From Variovorax paradoxus EPS (lineage in GTDB: Bacteria > Pseudomonadota > Gammaproteobacteria > Burkholderiales > Burkholderiaceae_C), in the NCBI RefSeq assembly GCF_000184745.1, contig NC_014931.1, forward strand, positions 5,704,001-5,768,000: a stretch of 64,000 bases of DNA, given 5' to 3'. Numbering within the stretch: position 1 is the first letter of the stretch; every line of letters begins with the position of its first letter. Below are positions 36,462 through 45,816 of this stretch, piece after piece. The translations under genes and the position numbers were made by a program. The notes under the pieces are model-generated. The model had not been told where the DNA came from and did no database searches. It saw only the letters and a list, made by a program, of their open reading frames with translations.

Positions 36462-38207
36462 ATGCAATCTGGCCAGATCATTGTTCTTGCGACTCCCGTG
36501 TTCTTTTTGCTGATCGCGATCGAGTTCGCGGTGGGCCGCGCGCGGGCGCGCCGCGGCACGGGGCACGACACCTACCGGCTGGCCGATGCGGTCAACAGCA
36601 TTGGCCTGGGCATGCTGAGCCAGATCAGCGCGGTGCTCACCGGCCTCTTGCGCATCGGCATCTACACCGCGGTGTATTCGGCCGTGGCGCTCTTTCCGAA
36701 GGAGGCCGCCAGCGAGTTCTGGACGACCTGGTACGGCTGGCTGCTGGCGCTGGTGTTCTACGACTTCTGCTACTACTGGCTGCACCGCATGGGCCACGAA
36801 TCGGCGGTGCTGTGGGCGGCGCACGTGGTGCATCACCAGAGCCAACACTACAACCTGTCGACCGCGCTGCGACAGACATCGAGCGGTGCGCTGCTCGGAT
36901 GGATCTTCTATCTGCCGATGGCGGTGGCCGGCGTGCCGCCGCTGGTGTTCGTCGTGGTGGCGCTCATCGACCTGCTCTACCAGTTCTGGGTGCACACCGA
37001 GCAAGTCGGCAAGCTCGGCTGGTTCGACCGCTGGTTCTGCTCGCCTTCGAATCACCGGGTGCATCACGCGGTGAACGACACGTATCTGGACCGCAACTAC
37101 GGCGGCATCCTGATCGTGTGGGACCGCATGTTCGGCACCTTCCGCGAAGAGAACGAACGCTGCGTCTACGGCACGCGCGGCGAGCTGAAAAGCTGGGACC
37201 CGCTGTGGGCCAATGCCGAGGTGTACTGGACGCTGGCCAAGGACTCGTGGCATGCGCGCAGCTGGGCCGACAAGCTGCGCGTGTGGTTCAAGCCGCCCGG
37301 CTGGCGGCCGGCCGATGTGGCGGCGCGCTTTCCGAAGCCGGCTTTCGACATCGCGAAGGTCACGCGCTACGAGCCCGTCGTGAGCCGCGGGGTGCAGTGG
37401 TTCGCGGGCGTGCAGTTCCTGCTGATGCTGGGTGGCGTGGCCTTCTTTCTCTGGTTCTCCGACGGCATGCCGCTGCAGCGCTCCGCCGTCTGGCTGGCCG
37501 CATTGACGGCGAGCCTGTGGGCCATCGGCGCGGTGCTGCAGGGGCGCATTTCGGTCACCGAGGTGCTGCTGGTCGAGGCGGCCGCGCTGGCCACCGCGAG
37601 CGCGGCGCTGGGCATCGACTGGCTGCACCACATCTGCAAGCCGCTGGCGCTGTCGATCGCCATCGTCTTCGCGGCACGGCGTGCGATGGCGTCTGGTGCA
37701 GTCACGCGCTTCGAAGGGCTGCTGCTCGCGGGCCTGGTCGCCTCGCTGGCCGGTGACGTGCTGCTGATGGGATCGGCAGCATTGTTCGTGCCCGGGCTCA
37801 TCTGCTTCCTGCTCGCGCACCTGGCGTACATCGCGCTGTTCCGCATCAGCGTGGGCATGTTCCCGCGCCGCGCGGTGCTGGCGGCGACGCTGCTGATCGG
37901 CGCGGGGATGTATGCGTTTCTCTGGCAGGGCGGGCTGCCGCCCGCGCTGCGCATTCCGGTCGGGGTCTACGTGGTGGTGATCGCCTGCATGGCGGCCCAG
38001 GCCATCGGGCGCGCGGCGGTGCTGCGAGCAGCCGATCCGTCAGCGGTGTGGGTGGCGGTGGGCGCGTGCTTCTTCATGCTGAGCGATGCGCTGCTGGCGA
38101 CCAATCGCTTTGTCGCGCCGCTGCCGCTGGCGCAGTTGTGGGTGCTGGCGACTTATTACGCGGCGCAGGTGCTGATCGTGCGACACGTTCGCCGGCCGGG
38201 CTCTTAA
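36462..38207 (+). CDS. Alkylglycerol-monooxygenase-like (fatty acid hydroxylase) fused to YhhN/TMEM86-like domain
   Basis: A 581-aa integral membrane protein in two parts. Residues about 1–300 are a fatty-acid-hydroxylase-superfamily di-iron domain: histidine motifs YYWLHRMGH (104–112), HVVHH (121–125) and NHRVHH (197–202), plus YNLSTALRQ and LLYQFWVHTE, which strongly recall alkylglycerol monooxygenase (AGMO/TMEM195). Residues about 370–575 are a multi-helix YhhN/TMEM86 domain; animal TMEM86 proteins are lysoplasmalogenases. Both partner families act on ether lipids, so ether-lipid breakdown is a reasonable inference. The ATG lies 20 bp after the repeat element. Confidence 0.82.
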   Translation: MQSGQIIVLATPVFFLLIAIEFAVGRARARRGTGHDTYRLADAVNSIGLGMLSQISAVLTGLLRIGIYTAVYSAVALFPKEAASEFWTTWYGWLLALVFYDFCYYWLHRMGHESAVLWAAHVVHHQSQHYNLSTALRQTSSGALLGWIFYLPMAVAGVPPLVFVVVALIDLLYQFWVHTEQVGKLGWFDRWFCSPSNHRVHHAVNDTYLDRNYGGILIVWDRMFGTFREENERCVYGTRGELKSWDPLWANAEVYWTLAKDSWHARSWADKLRVWFKPPGWRPADVAARFPKPAFDIAKVTRYEPVVSRGVQWFAGVQFLLMLGGVAFFLWFSDGMPLQRSAVWLAALTASLWAIGAVLQGRISVTEVLLVEAAALATASAALGIDWLHHICKPLALSIAIVFAARRAMASGAVTRFEGLLLAGLVASLAGDVLLMGSAALFVPGLICFLLAHLAYIALFRISVGMFPRRAVLAATLLIGAGMYAFLWQGGLPPALRIPVGVYVVVIACMAAQAIGRAAVLRAADPSAVWVAVGACFFMLSDALLATNRFVAPLPLAQLWVLATYYAAQVLIVRHVRRPGS

Positions 38208-38366
38208 GGCCGCAGCTGCTCCCACGAATGGCCGGGAGCCGCCGGCCTGCTTCGATCACGGAACTTGCGTCCATTGAAGAAGCCTCGGCTTCGTGAATTA
38301 CGTCCGAGCGCGGGCGGCCATCCGCTCTCCACAATGCCCCACCAAAAGCAGTCCTGGGAGGGAAAA

Positions 38367-39356
38367 GTGGAGAGAAAAATCATTGTGGTGGGCGATCCGC
38401 CCGCGCCCGGAGGCCGGGTGCTGCCCTACGGCGGACCGATCGCCGAAATTCATGGTCATCAGGTCGCGCTCATCGGAGGGCGCGCGTACTGTGAGGGATG
38501 CCGCAGCGTCGGCATCATCGCGAAGGCAGGCGGACCGCGGCGCATGCAGTTCCTTGGAGAAGTGGCACTGGAGGGCGACGTGTTGGTTTGCCACTGCCCG
38601 ATTCCTCCTGCGCTCTTGGCCACGTTGCAGCAATCGGCGAGCTTCGACGACGGCATGAGCATCGCAGCGGGAGCGTTCAACGCCAGCGTGATCCCATCGC
38701 AGGGATGGTTCTTTGAAGATGCCGCAGCCGTTGCGGCGAGCAAGAAGCTGGTCGATGCGGCAGTGAGCCATCCACCCGAGGCTGAGCAGACGGAAAACAT
38801 CTGCCCGAACATGACCAACAAGGAGTTCGCGATCAAGGTCTTGGGACTGCGAGACCTCGCCGTTGGCCTGGTCGAAAAACGCGTCAAGGATCTGACAGCG
38901 TGGGGAAAGCCTGAACGAGAACGCGTGACCAAGTGGTTCGGCCAGAACGACGAAGATTTGCGACGGCACCTGGACACCGGCCTGCAAGCATGTGTCCGGG
39001 TATTGAAGGGACTGACAGAAGCCAACTTCGTGCGCTACTCAGAAGAAGCGATGCGAAATGTCGGCTGCATTCCTTCGGGCAACATCGGCCTCCTTGCCGC
39101 CGAAGTGTGCAAGCCCGACCTCAAGACACGCACGATCGGAATAGGACTTCCGTTTTGCGAGCTTCCCGACGTTTCATACAGAATCGTCTCTAAGCTGGCC
39201 ACCATCCTCCATGAGGTAACCCACTTTGACGACGTGTTTTCGTCGATCGATACGGTCTACCAGATGACGCAGAGCCTGAAACTGACGGCGTCCGATCCCA
39301 GCGCGGCAAGGGTCAACGCGGACAGCATCGTGGGGTTCGTTCTATATGCCGACTAG
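38367..39356 (+). CDS. PAAR-domain protein with C-terminal M35-like metallopeptidase (candidate T6SS effector)
   Basis: A 329-aa protein. The N-terminal about 90 residues form a PAAR-like domain (IIVVGDPPAPGGRVLPYGG, GHQVALIGG, GDVLVCHCP), which caps VgrG spikes. The C-terminal domain has HEVTH (282–286) followed by SSIDTVYQ (Asp295, Tyr298) and NADSIVGF (317–324), the order found in M35 aspzincins. It is likely to cleave peptides or cell-wall crosslinks in a rival cell. The GTG start has GGGAGG 6 nt upstream and is preferred to an earlier ATG without a ribosome site. The next gene overlaps its end by 11 bp. Confidence 0.75.
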   Translation: MERKIIVVGDPPAPGGRVLPYGGPIAEIHGHQVALIGGRAYCEGCRSVGIIAKAGGPRRMQFLGEVALEGDVLVCHCPIPPALLATLQQSASFDDGMSIAAGAFNASVIPSQGWFFEDAAAVAASKKLVDAAVSHPPEAEQTENICPNMTNKEFAIKVLGLRDLAVGLVEKRVKDLTAWGKPERERVTKWFGQNDEDLRRHLDTGLQACVRVLKGLTEANFVRYSEEAMRNVGCIPSGNIGLLAAEVCKPDLKTRTIGIGLPFCELPDVSYRIVSKLATILHEVTHFDDVFSSIDTVYQMTQSLKLTASDPSAARVNADSIVGFVLYAD

Positions 39357-39789
39357 ACCTTTCTTTTTTGTCTTGACCGTCCTGATCGGGTCGGGCGTGG
39401 GCAATACCGCGCAAGCATGCAAACCACCATTGATGATCATGCTGGCCTTCGATGAGGGCTCCGCGACCTTGGGCCGAGACCAGATCGTTCTGCTGGCCAA
39501 CAAGCTGGCTCACTTCCGTCGGCTGTATCCGCACGTGGAGGTTGCAGATATCGAGGGCGTTGCACGCGACACCGTTCCCGATGCGAAGCAGTTGGCACAA
39601 CGCAGAGCCCTGGAAGCGGCGCGCGCAGTCCGCGTTCTTTTCGATGGTGCGAAGTTGCACGTCTCGTCGAATGTCTATTCGCCCGCGTGGTCGACCCTCG
39701 ATGGCAACTACGCAGGCATCAACATGGCGCCGCCCATGAAAGACATACCCGACTGCTTGCCGGTGCCGCTTCCCGGTTTCAAGTACTGA
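39346..39789 (+). CDS. Exported small protein, candidate immunity protein for the M35 effector
   Basis: A 147-aa protein with a signal peptide (TRPFFFVLTVLIGSG, cleavage after TAQA). The mature part has a Cys at each end and an OmpA-like rhythm (LGRDQIVLLANKLAHFRRLYPHVEV) but no clear domain. Overlap with the effector gene and periplasmic location both fit an immunity protein acting where the peptidase would be delivered. This role is inferred from position only. Confidence 0.6.
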   Translation: MPTRPFFFVLTVLIGSGVGNTAQACKPPLMIMLAFDEGSATLGRDQIVLLANKLAHFRRLYPHVEVADIEGVARDTVPDAKQLAQRRALEAARAVRVLFDGAKLHVSSNVYSPAWSTLDGNYAGINMAPPMKDIPDCLPVPLPGFKY

Positions 39790-39841
39790 ATACGCAACGC
39801 TTCATCGCCCTCACCTTCGTGGAGCGGGAGGCAGTGAAAAC

Positions 39842-40801
39842 CTAATCCACGCAGCGCTGGATTTCCACTGTCGAATGGCGAATTTCCTCATGCATCGAGA
39901 AGCAGGCGCGCACCTCGTCGGCCGTGAGCGTGAGTGAGTGCGTCACCACCGTGAGCGCGCAGGCATAGGCATCGCGCCCCACGCGCCAGACATGCAGGTC
40001 GGCCACGCGGGTTTCCGAATCGGCCAGCGTGGTCTCCACGCCTTCGCGGATCTCTTCGGTGACCGGGTGGTCCATCTCGCGGTCGAGCAGGACCTTGCCG
40101 GTTTCCTTCAGCAGGCCCCGAGCCCAGCTGGCGACCAGCACCGCGCCGACGATGCCCATGGCCGGGTCGAGCCAGGCCCAGCCGTAGAACCAGCCGCCCA
40201 GCAGCGCCGCGATGGCGAGCACCGAGGTGGCGGCGTCAGCCAGCACGTGCAGGTAGGCGGAGCGCAGGTTCAGGTCGTGGCCGTGTTCGTGCGAATGACC
40301 GTGATCGTGGCCGTGGTGATGCCCATGGTCATGCCCGCGATCGTGGTGCGTGCCGCCCAGCAGCCGTGCGCAGACCAGGTTGACCACGAGCCCCAGCACC
40401 GCCACCGAAATCGCCTCGGGGTAGTGGATCGCGGAAGGCGACCACAGCCGCTCCAGCGAGCCCACCACCATCAGCGCCGCCACGCCGAGCAGCAGCAGCG
40501 CGCTCGCGAAGCCGCCGAGCACCTCGATCTTCCAGGTGCCGAATGCGAAGCGCGGGTCGCGTGCATAGCGGCGAGCGGCCGCATAGGCAAAAGCGCTCAG
40601 GCCGATGGCCAGCGCGTGCGAACTCATGTGCCAGCCGTCGGCCAGCAGCGCCATCGAGTTGAACCACCAGCCGGCGCCGATCTCGACCACCATCATCGCG
40701 GCGGTGATCCACATCACGAGGCGCGTGCTGCGCTCGGCGGAGGCATTGCCGGCGCCGAACTGGTGGTCGTGCTGCCAGGCGCTCAGGTCATGGGTGTGCA
40801 T
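39842..40801 (-). CDS. dmeF: CDF-family Co/Ni efflux transporter DmeF
   Basis: A 319-aa cation diffusion facilitator with six predicted membrane helices. Metal residues in helix II are in ADGWHMSSH (Asp55, His62) and in helix V in HVLADAATS. A very His-rich loop (152–176, repeated HDHGH) between helices IV and V and the His-rich N-terminus are typical of DmeF, which exports cobalt and nickel by proton antiport. It lies 9 bp from the ruvB stop, downstream on the same strand. Confidence 0.85.
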   Translation of the reverse strand: MHTHDLSAWQHDHQFGAGNASAERSTRLVMWITAAMMVVEIGAGWWFNSMALLADGWHMSSHALAIGLSAFAYAAARRYARDPRFAFGTWKIEVLGGFASALLLLGVAALMVVGSLERLWSPSAIHYPEAISVAVLGLVVNLVCARLLGGTHHDRGHDHGHHHGHDHGHSHEHGHDLNLRSAYLHVLADAATSVLAIAALLGGWFYGWAWLDPAMGIVGAVLVASWARGLLKETGKVLLDREMDHPVTEEIREGVETTLADSETRVADLHVWRVGRDAYACALTVVTHSLTLTADEVRACFSMHEEIRHSTVEIQRCVD

Positions 40802-40810
40802 GGTGAGTCT

Positions 40811-41875
40811 TCAAACTCCGAAAAGGTCCTGTCCGTCCGAACGGCTCGAGGGCGGCGTCACGCCCAGGTGCCGGTAGGCGGCCAGCGTGGCGATGCGCCC
40901 GCGCGGCGTGCGCTGCAGGTAGCCCTGCTGGATGAGGTAGGGCTCGATCACGTCCTCGATGGTGTCGCGCTCCTCGCCGATGCTGGCCGCGACGTTGTCC
41001 AGGCCGACCGGGCCGCCGTCGAAGCGGTGGATCACGGCTTCGAGCAGCTTCCTGTCCATGAGGTCGAAGCCCTGCGGATCGACGTCGAGCATCGCGAGCG
41101 CCTTGTGGGCGATGTCCTCGGTGATGCGGCCGTTGCCCTTGACCTCGGCGTAGTCGCGCACGCGGCGCAGCAGGCGGTTGGCGATGCGGGGCGTGCCGCG
41201 CGAGCGGCGGGCGATCTCGAAGCCGCCGGTGTCGTCGGTTTCCACCTTGAGCAGGCGGGCGCTGCGGGTCACGATCAGCGCCAGTTCCTCGGGCGTGTAG
41301 AACTCCAGCCGCGCGACGATGCCGAAACGGTCGCGCAGCGGGTTGGTCAGCATGCCGGCGCGGGTGGTGGCGCCCACCAGGGTGAAGGGCTGCAGGTCGA
41401 GCTTGATGCTGCGCGCCGCGGGGCCCTCGCCGATCATGATGTCGATCTGGTAGTCCTCCAGCGCGGGGTACAGGATTTCCTCGACGACCGGGCTCAGGCG
41501 GTGGATCTCGTCGATGAAGAGCACGTCGTTGGGCTCGAGATTGGTCAGGAGCGCCGCCAGGTCCTTGGGCTTCTCGAGCACCGGCCCGGAGGTCTGGCGC
41601 AGGTTGACGCCCAGCTCGGCCGCGATGATGTGCGAGAGCGTGGTCTTGCCGAGGCCGGGCGGGCCGAACAGCAGCACGTGGTCGAGCGCCTCCTTGCGCT
41701 TGCGCGCGGCGCCGATGAAGATTTCGAGCTGCTCGCGCACCTTGGCCTGGCCGACGTATTCGTCGAGCAGCTTGGGGCGAAGGGCCCGCTCGATCGCCTC
41801 TTCGTTGGGCGAAGCGGGAGCGGCGGACACCACGCGTTGGGGGGCGGGGGCGAAATCGTCGGTCTGGATGGTCAT
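40811..41875 (-). CDS. ruvB: Holliday junction branch-migration ATPase RuvB
   Basis: A 354-aa AAA+ helicase: Walker [10 protein letters not shown], Walker [10 protein letters not shown], sensor 1 GATTRAG and arginine-finger region LRDRFG, with the C-terminal winged helix ([16 protein letters not shown]). RuvB drives branch migration with RuvA during recombination and repair. The start MTIQTDDF is chosen over the long frame upstream. Unusually, ruvA is about 8 kb away on the same strand. Confidence 0.97.
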   Translation of the reverse strand: MTIQTDDFAPAPQRVVSAAPASPNEEAIERALRPKLLDEYVGQAKVREQLEIFIGAARKRKEALDHVLLFGPPGLGKTTLSHIIAAELGVNLRQTSGPVLEKPKDLAALLTNLEPNDVLFIDEIHRLSPVVEEILYPALEDYQIDIMIGEGPAARSIKLDLQPFTLVGATTRAGMLTNPLRDRFGIVARLEFYTPEELALIVTRSARLLKVETDDTGGFEIARRSRGTPRIANRLLRRVRDYAEVKGNGRITEDIAHKALAMLDVDPQGFDLMDRKLLEAVIHRFDGGPVGLDNVAASIGEERDTIEDVIEPYLIQQGYLQRTPRGRIATLAAYRHLGVTPPSSRSDGQDLFGV

Positions 41876-41902
41876 GGGAGGGGGGTGTGCGCTGAAGAGT
41901 TT

Positions 41903-41990
41903 AGTGCCGAGCGCCGCGCCGGGCCGCCCCAAGCAAGAGAGCGGCCCCCTCGGGGAGCAACGAGGACACAAAGTGCCGAGCGTGGGCGCC
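41903..41990. repeat. Intergenic REP-like repeat
   Basis: GC-rich sequence with the imperfect palindrome around GGCCCCCTCGGGG, bounded by two copies of AGTGCCGAGCG (41903–41913, 41972–41982). It resembles short repeats I recall between genes of Comamonadaceae. It separates ruvB from the divergent lipid operon. Confidence 0.45.
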
Positions 41991-42043
41991 ATTCTCACTG
42001 GCAGAATGCTTCGGCCATATAACGAACGAGGGGAAGGCAGCAC

Positions 42044-42658
42044 GTGTCGATCTACGAATTGAAGCCGCGTTTCCAGGCCCTGCTCCGGCCGCTGGTGGTC
42101 CGGCTGCATGCGATGGGCGTCACGGCCAACCAGGTCACGCTGGCGGCGTGCGTCGTCTCGGTCGCGCTCGGGCTCTGGCTTTTCTTCGCGGCGCCCTCGC
42201 TTGCCGCCTTCGCGCTCATTCCCGCATGGATGTTCCTGCGAATGGCCTTCAACGCCATCGACGGCATGCTGGCGCGCGAGCACAACCAGCAAAGCAAGCT
42301 GGGCGCCTTCCTCAACGAACTGACCGACGTGGTTTCCGACGCCGCGCTCTACCTGCCCTTTGCGCTGGTGGTGCCCTTCAGCCCGTTCTGGGTCGGCACG
42401 GTGATCGTGCTGGCCGGCCTCAGCGAATTCGCCGGCGCGCTCGGCCCCACGGTGGGCGCCTCGCGCCGCTACGACGGCCCGCTGGGCAAGAGCGACCGGG
42501 CCTTCGTCTTCGGCGCGCTCGGCCTCTACGTGGCACTGGGCTGGCCGCTCGCGGGCTGGACGGCTTGGCTGATGCCGCTGCTGGCGGTGCTCGTGGCCTG
42601 GACCATCGTCAACCGTATTCGCCGCGCATTGGCCGAAGCCGATGCCGCCGGCCGCTGA
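42044..42658 (+). CDS. CDP-alcohol phosphatidyltransferase family protein (YnbA-like)
   Basis: A 204-aa membrane protein. The family motif D-G-x2-A-R-x8-G-x3-D-x3-D is visible as [23 protein letters not shown] then D (VVSD), so the active site is present with small variation. It joins a CDP-activated lipid to an alcohol. The size matches E. coli YnbA, and the next genes match YnbC, YnbD and YnbB. The GTG start has GGAAGG upstream. It opens the operon. Confidence 0.87.
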   Translation: MSIYELKPRFQALLRPLVVRLHAMGVTANQVTLAACVVSVALGLWLFFAAPSLAAFALIPAWMFLRMAFNAIDGMLAREHNQQSKLGAFLNELTDVVSDAALYLPFALVVPFSPFWVGTVIVLAGLSEFAGALGPTVGASRRYDGPLGKSDRAFVFGALGLYVALGWPLAGWTAWLMPLLAVLVAWTIVNRIRRALAEADAAGR

Positions 42659-42697
42659 ACACATACCTACAAACAGACAGATATCGACAGGGATTCA

Positions 42698-44464
42698 ATG
42701 ACCGACATCACTTCACGCACAGCCCAAGAGCTTCATTTCCAGACGCACGACGGCGAATCGCTTTTCTACCGCCGCTGGCCGGCCACGGGCACCGTGCGCC
42801 GCGGCGCCATCGTGCTGTTCCACCGCGGCCATGAGCACGGCGCGCGCATGGCGCACCTGGTCGACGAACTCGACCTGCCCGACTTCGACTTCTACGCCTG
42901 GGACGCACGCGGCCACGGCCGCTCGCCGGGCCAGCGCGGCTACAGCCCGAGCTTCGGCACCTCGGTGCGCGACGTGCAGACCTTCGTGCATCACATCGGC
43001 ACCGCACACGGCGTGCCCGAACAAGACATCCACGTCGTCGCGCAGAGCGTCGGCGCAGTGCTGATCGCCACCTGGGCGCACGACTACGCGCCCAAGGTGC
43101 GCGGCCTCACGCTGGCCTCGCCCGCCTTCAAGGTGAAGCTCTACGTGCCCTTCGCGCGCGCCGGGCTCGGGCTGATGCACAAGCTGCGTGGTCTCTTCTT
43201 CGTCAACAGCTACGTGAAGGCGAAGTTCCTCACGCACGACCCCGAGCGCATCGCAAGCTACGAGAGCGATCCGTTGATCTCGCGGCCCATCGCGGTCAAC
43301 ATCCTGCTGGGCCTTTATGAAGCAGCCGACCGCGTGGTGGCCGATGCGAATGCGATCACGCTGCCGGTGCAGTTGCTGATCTCCGGGGCCGACTGGGTGG
43401 TGCACCACAAGCCGCAGCACCAGTTCTTCGAGCGGCTGGGCAGCGCCGTGAAGACCAAGACCGAACTGCCGGGCTTCTTCCACGACACGCTCGGCGAAAA
43501 AGACCGGGCGCCGGCCGTCGCGCAGATCCGTGAATTCATCCTTCAGCGCTTCGACGCGCCGGCCGTGCCGGTCGACCGCACCGCGGCGCATCTGAGCGGC
43601 GACACGGCCGACGAATCGCGCGCGCTGGCCGAGCCGCTCTCGCCGTTGTCTCCGCGTGGCGCCTACTGGGCCTTGACGCGCGGCGGGCTGCAAATCGGCG
43701 GCAAGCTCTCCAGCGGCATCGCGCTCGGCCACAAGACCGGCTTCGACTCGGGCAGCACGCTCGACTACGTCTACCGCAACCACCCCGAAGGCAAGGGCCC
43801 GCTCGGCCGGAACATCGACAACACCTACCTCAACTCGATCGGCTGGCGCGGCATCCGGCAGCGCAAGATCCACGTCGAGGAGCTGATCCGCATCGCGATG
43901 GAGCGCCTGGCCGAAATGCACCGCGAGGTGCGGGTGATGGACATCGCCGCCGGCCACGGCCGCTACGTGCTCGACGCGGTGCTCGCGAGCCCCGTGAAGG
44001 CCGCCTCGATCCTGCTGCGCGACTACAGCGACATCAACGTGCGCGACGGCCGCGCCCTCATCGCCGAGAAGGGGCTGCAGGACACCGCGCAGTTCGTGCA
44101 GGCCGATGCCTTCGACCGCATCAGCCTCGCCACGGTGACGCCGCGGCCCACGCTGGCGGTGGTGTCGGGCCTGTACGAACTCTTTCCCGACAACGAGATG
44201 GTGCAGCGCTCGCTCGCGGGCGTGGGCGATGCGGTGGAAGACCGCGGCTACCTCGTCTACACCGGGCAGCCGTGGCATCCGCAGCTCGAGATGATCGCGC
44301 GCGCACTCACCAGCCACCGCCAGGGTGAAGCCTGGGTGATGCGCCGCCGCACGCAGGTCGAGATGGACCAGTTGGTGGAAGAAGCGGGCTTCCGCAAGAT
44401 CGACCAGCGGGTCGACGAGTGGGGGATCTTTACTGTGTCGCTGGCGGTGCGCACCGGGCGATGA
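42698..44464 (+). CDS. Bifunctional alpha/beta hydrolase / SAM-dependent methyltransferase (YnbC-like)
   Basis: A 588-aa fusion. Residues about 10–290 form a serine hydrolase of the monoglyceride-lipase type (FHRGHEHGARM, WDARGHGRS, and the nucleophile Ser in VAQSVGAVL). Residues about 315–588 form a class I methyltransferase-like domain (MDIAAGHGRYVLDA). E. coli YnbC has the same unusual architecture and length. The substrate is unknown, probably a lipid head group or lysolipid. The stop overlaps the next ATG (ATGA). Confidence 0.85.
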   Translation: MTDITSRTAQELHFQTHDGESLFYRRWPATGTVRRGAIVLFHRGHEHGARMAHLVDELDLPDFDFYAWDARGHGRSPGQRGYSPSFGTSVRDVQTFVHHIGTAHGVPEQDIHVVAQSVGAVLIATWAHDYAPKVRGLTLASPAFKVKLYVPFARAGLGLMHKLRGLFFVNSYVKAKFLTHDPERIASYESDPLISRPIAVNILLGLYEAADRVVADANAITLPVQLLISGADWVVHHKPQHQFFERLGSAVKTKTELPGFFHDTLGEKDRAPAVAQIREFILQRFDAPAVPVDRTAAHLSGDTADESRALAEPLSPLSPRGAYWALTRGGLQIGGKLSSGIALGHKTGFDSGSTLDYVYRNHPEGKGPLGRNIDNTYLNSIGWRGIRQRKIHVEELIRIAMERLAEMHREVRVMDIAAGHGRYVLDAVLASPVKAASILLRDYSDINVRDGRALIAEKGLQDTAQFVQADAFDRISLATVTPRPTLAVVSGLYELFPDNEMVQRSLAGVGDAVEDRGYLVYTGQPWHPQLEMIARALTSHRQGEAWVMRRRTQVEMDQLVEEAGFRKIDQRVDEWGIFTVSLAVRTGR

Positions 44465-45816
44465 AAACCTGGCTTGGGCAGCGCCCCTGGAAGCGCGCCG
44501 CCGCATGGCTGGTGTTCCTCGGGCCGCTGTTCTACGCGACCTACGGCTTCGCCAACTGGTGGGCCACCACGCGCGCGAACGTCCCGTCGATGGCCTTCGA
44601 CTGGGAGCGGCAGGTCCCGTTCTGGCCGTGGACGATCTTTCCGTACTGGACGATCAACGTGTTCTATGCGCTGTCGCTGTTCCTCGCGCCCAGCAAACAC
44701 ACGCTCGACCGGCATGCGCTGCGGCTCGTCACGGCGACCTTGATCGCCTGCACCTGCTTCATCGTCTGGCCGCTGCACTTCAGCTTCGGGCAGCCGCCGG
44801 TCGATGGCGCGCCGGCCTTCTTGTTCAACGCGCTGCGCGGCTTCGACCAGCCGTTCAACCAGGCGCCGTCGCTGCACATCGCATTGGCCGTGATCCTGTG
44901 GGACTGGTATCGGCAGTTCATCCGCCCGCTGTGGGCACGGCTGGTGCTGCATGTGTGGGCGTTCGCGATCTGCGCCTCGGTGCTCACGACCTGGCAGCAC
45001 CACTTCATCGACATTCCGACCGGCGCGCTGCTCGGCGTGGTGTGCGTGTGGCTGTGGCCGCTGGAGCGGGTGGTGTCGATGCGGCGTGCCTGGAAGGTCA
45101 CACGCGATGCGCAGCGCTGGAAACTCGCGGGGTTCTATGCGGTGGGTGCCGTGCTGTTTCTCGCCGCTGCTTTGTGCGGCGGTGGCGTGTGGCTGTGGCT
45201 CGCATGGCCTGCCGCATCGCTGGCCTTCGTGGCGCTCAACTACATCGGCTTCGGCGCGCGCGGCTTCCAGATGAATGGACACGGCCGCATGGGCTGGGCG
45301 GCGCGCTGGATCTTCGCGCCCTACCGCCTCGGCGCCGCGATCAACGCATGGCTGTGGACGCGGAAGCTGCCCGCATCGGTCGAGGTGGTGCCCGGCCTGC
45401 GGCTCGGCCGGCGACCCACGCGCGCCGAATGGCTCGCCGCCGGCAAGCCGCGGCTCGTGAGTCTCTGCGCCGAGCTGCAGATGCCCGCCGATGTGCCGCA
45501 CGCGCGCTGCGTGCCACTGCTCGACCTCACGGTGCCGCCGACGGTTCGCCTGCAGCGCGCGGCCGCGGTCATCGAAGGCCAGCGCCGCAATGCGGAGGGC
45601 GCGCCGGTCTGGGTCTGCTGCGCGCTCGGCTTTTCGCGCAGCGCCGCGGCGGTGATCGCTTGGCTCGGCCGCTACGGCTCGACCGGCGGAATAGCGCAGG
45701 CCGAAGACGCGGTGCGCCGCGCCCGGCCGCAGATCGTGCTGCGGCCCGCATGGCGTGTGTCGCTCGCGCCGCTGAAAACCCTGGAAGTCATACCGAAGGC
45801 GCCGCCCCATGACTGA
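44461..45816 (+). CDS. PAP2-type phosphatase fused to dual-specificity phosphatase (YnbD-like)
   Basis: A 451-aa protein. The first about 300 residues are membrane helices with PAP2-like motifs (PSLHIALA; HHFIDIPTGALLG). The C-terminal about 130 residues are a tyrosine/dual-specificity phosphatase with the P-loop VCCALGFSRSAAA (Cys-x5-Arg form CALGFSR). E. coli YnbD combines the same two domains. It may dephosphorylate a phosphatidyl-alcohol phosphate made by the YnbA-like enzyme. That pathway is inferred. Confidence 0.82.
   Translation: MKTWLGQRPWKRAAAWLVFLGPLFYATYGFANWWATTRANVPSMAFDWERQVPFWPWTIFPYWTINVFYALSLFLAPSKHTLDRHALRLVTATLIACTCFIVWPLHFSFGQPPVDGAPAFLFNALRGFDQPFNQAPSLHIALAVILWDWYRQFIRPLWARLVLHVWAFAICASVLTTWQHHFIDIPTGALLGVVCVWLWPLERVVSMRRAWKVTRDAQRWKLAGFYAVGAVLFLAAALCGGGVWLWLAWPAASLAFVALNYIGFGARGFQMNGHGRMGWAARWIFAPYRLGAAINAWLWTRKLPASVEVVPGLRLGRRPTRAEWLAAGKPRLVSLCAELQMPADVPHARCVPLLDLTVPPTVRLQRAAAVIEGQRRNAEGAPVWVCCALGFSRSAAAVIAWLGRYGSTGGIAQAEDAVRRARPQIVLRPAWRVSLAPLKTLEVIPKAPPHD

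Noticed and set aside
39938..42022. Long open frame antisense to dmeF and ruvB (694 codons)
   Set aside because: Crosses two well-supported genes on the opposite strand and has low-complexity composition.
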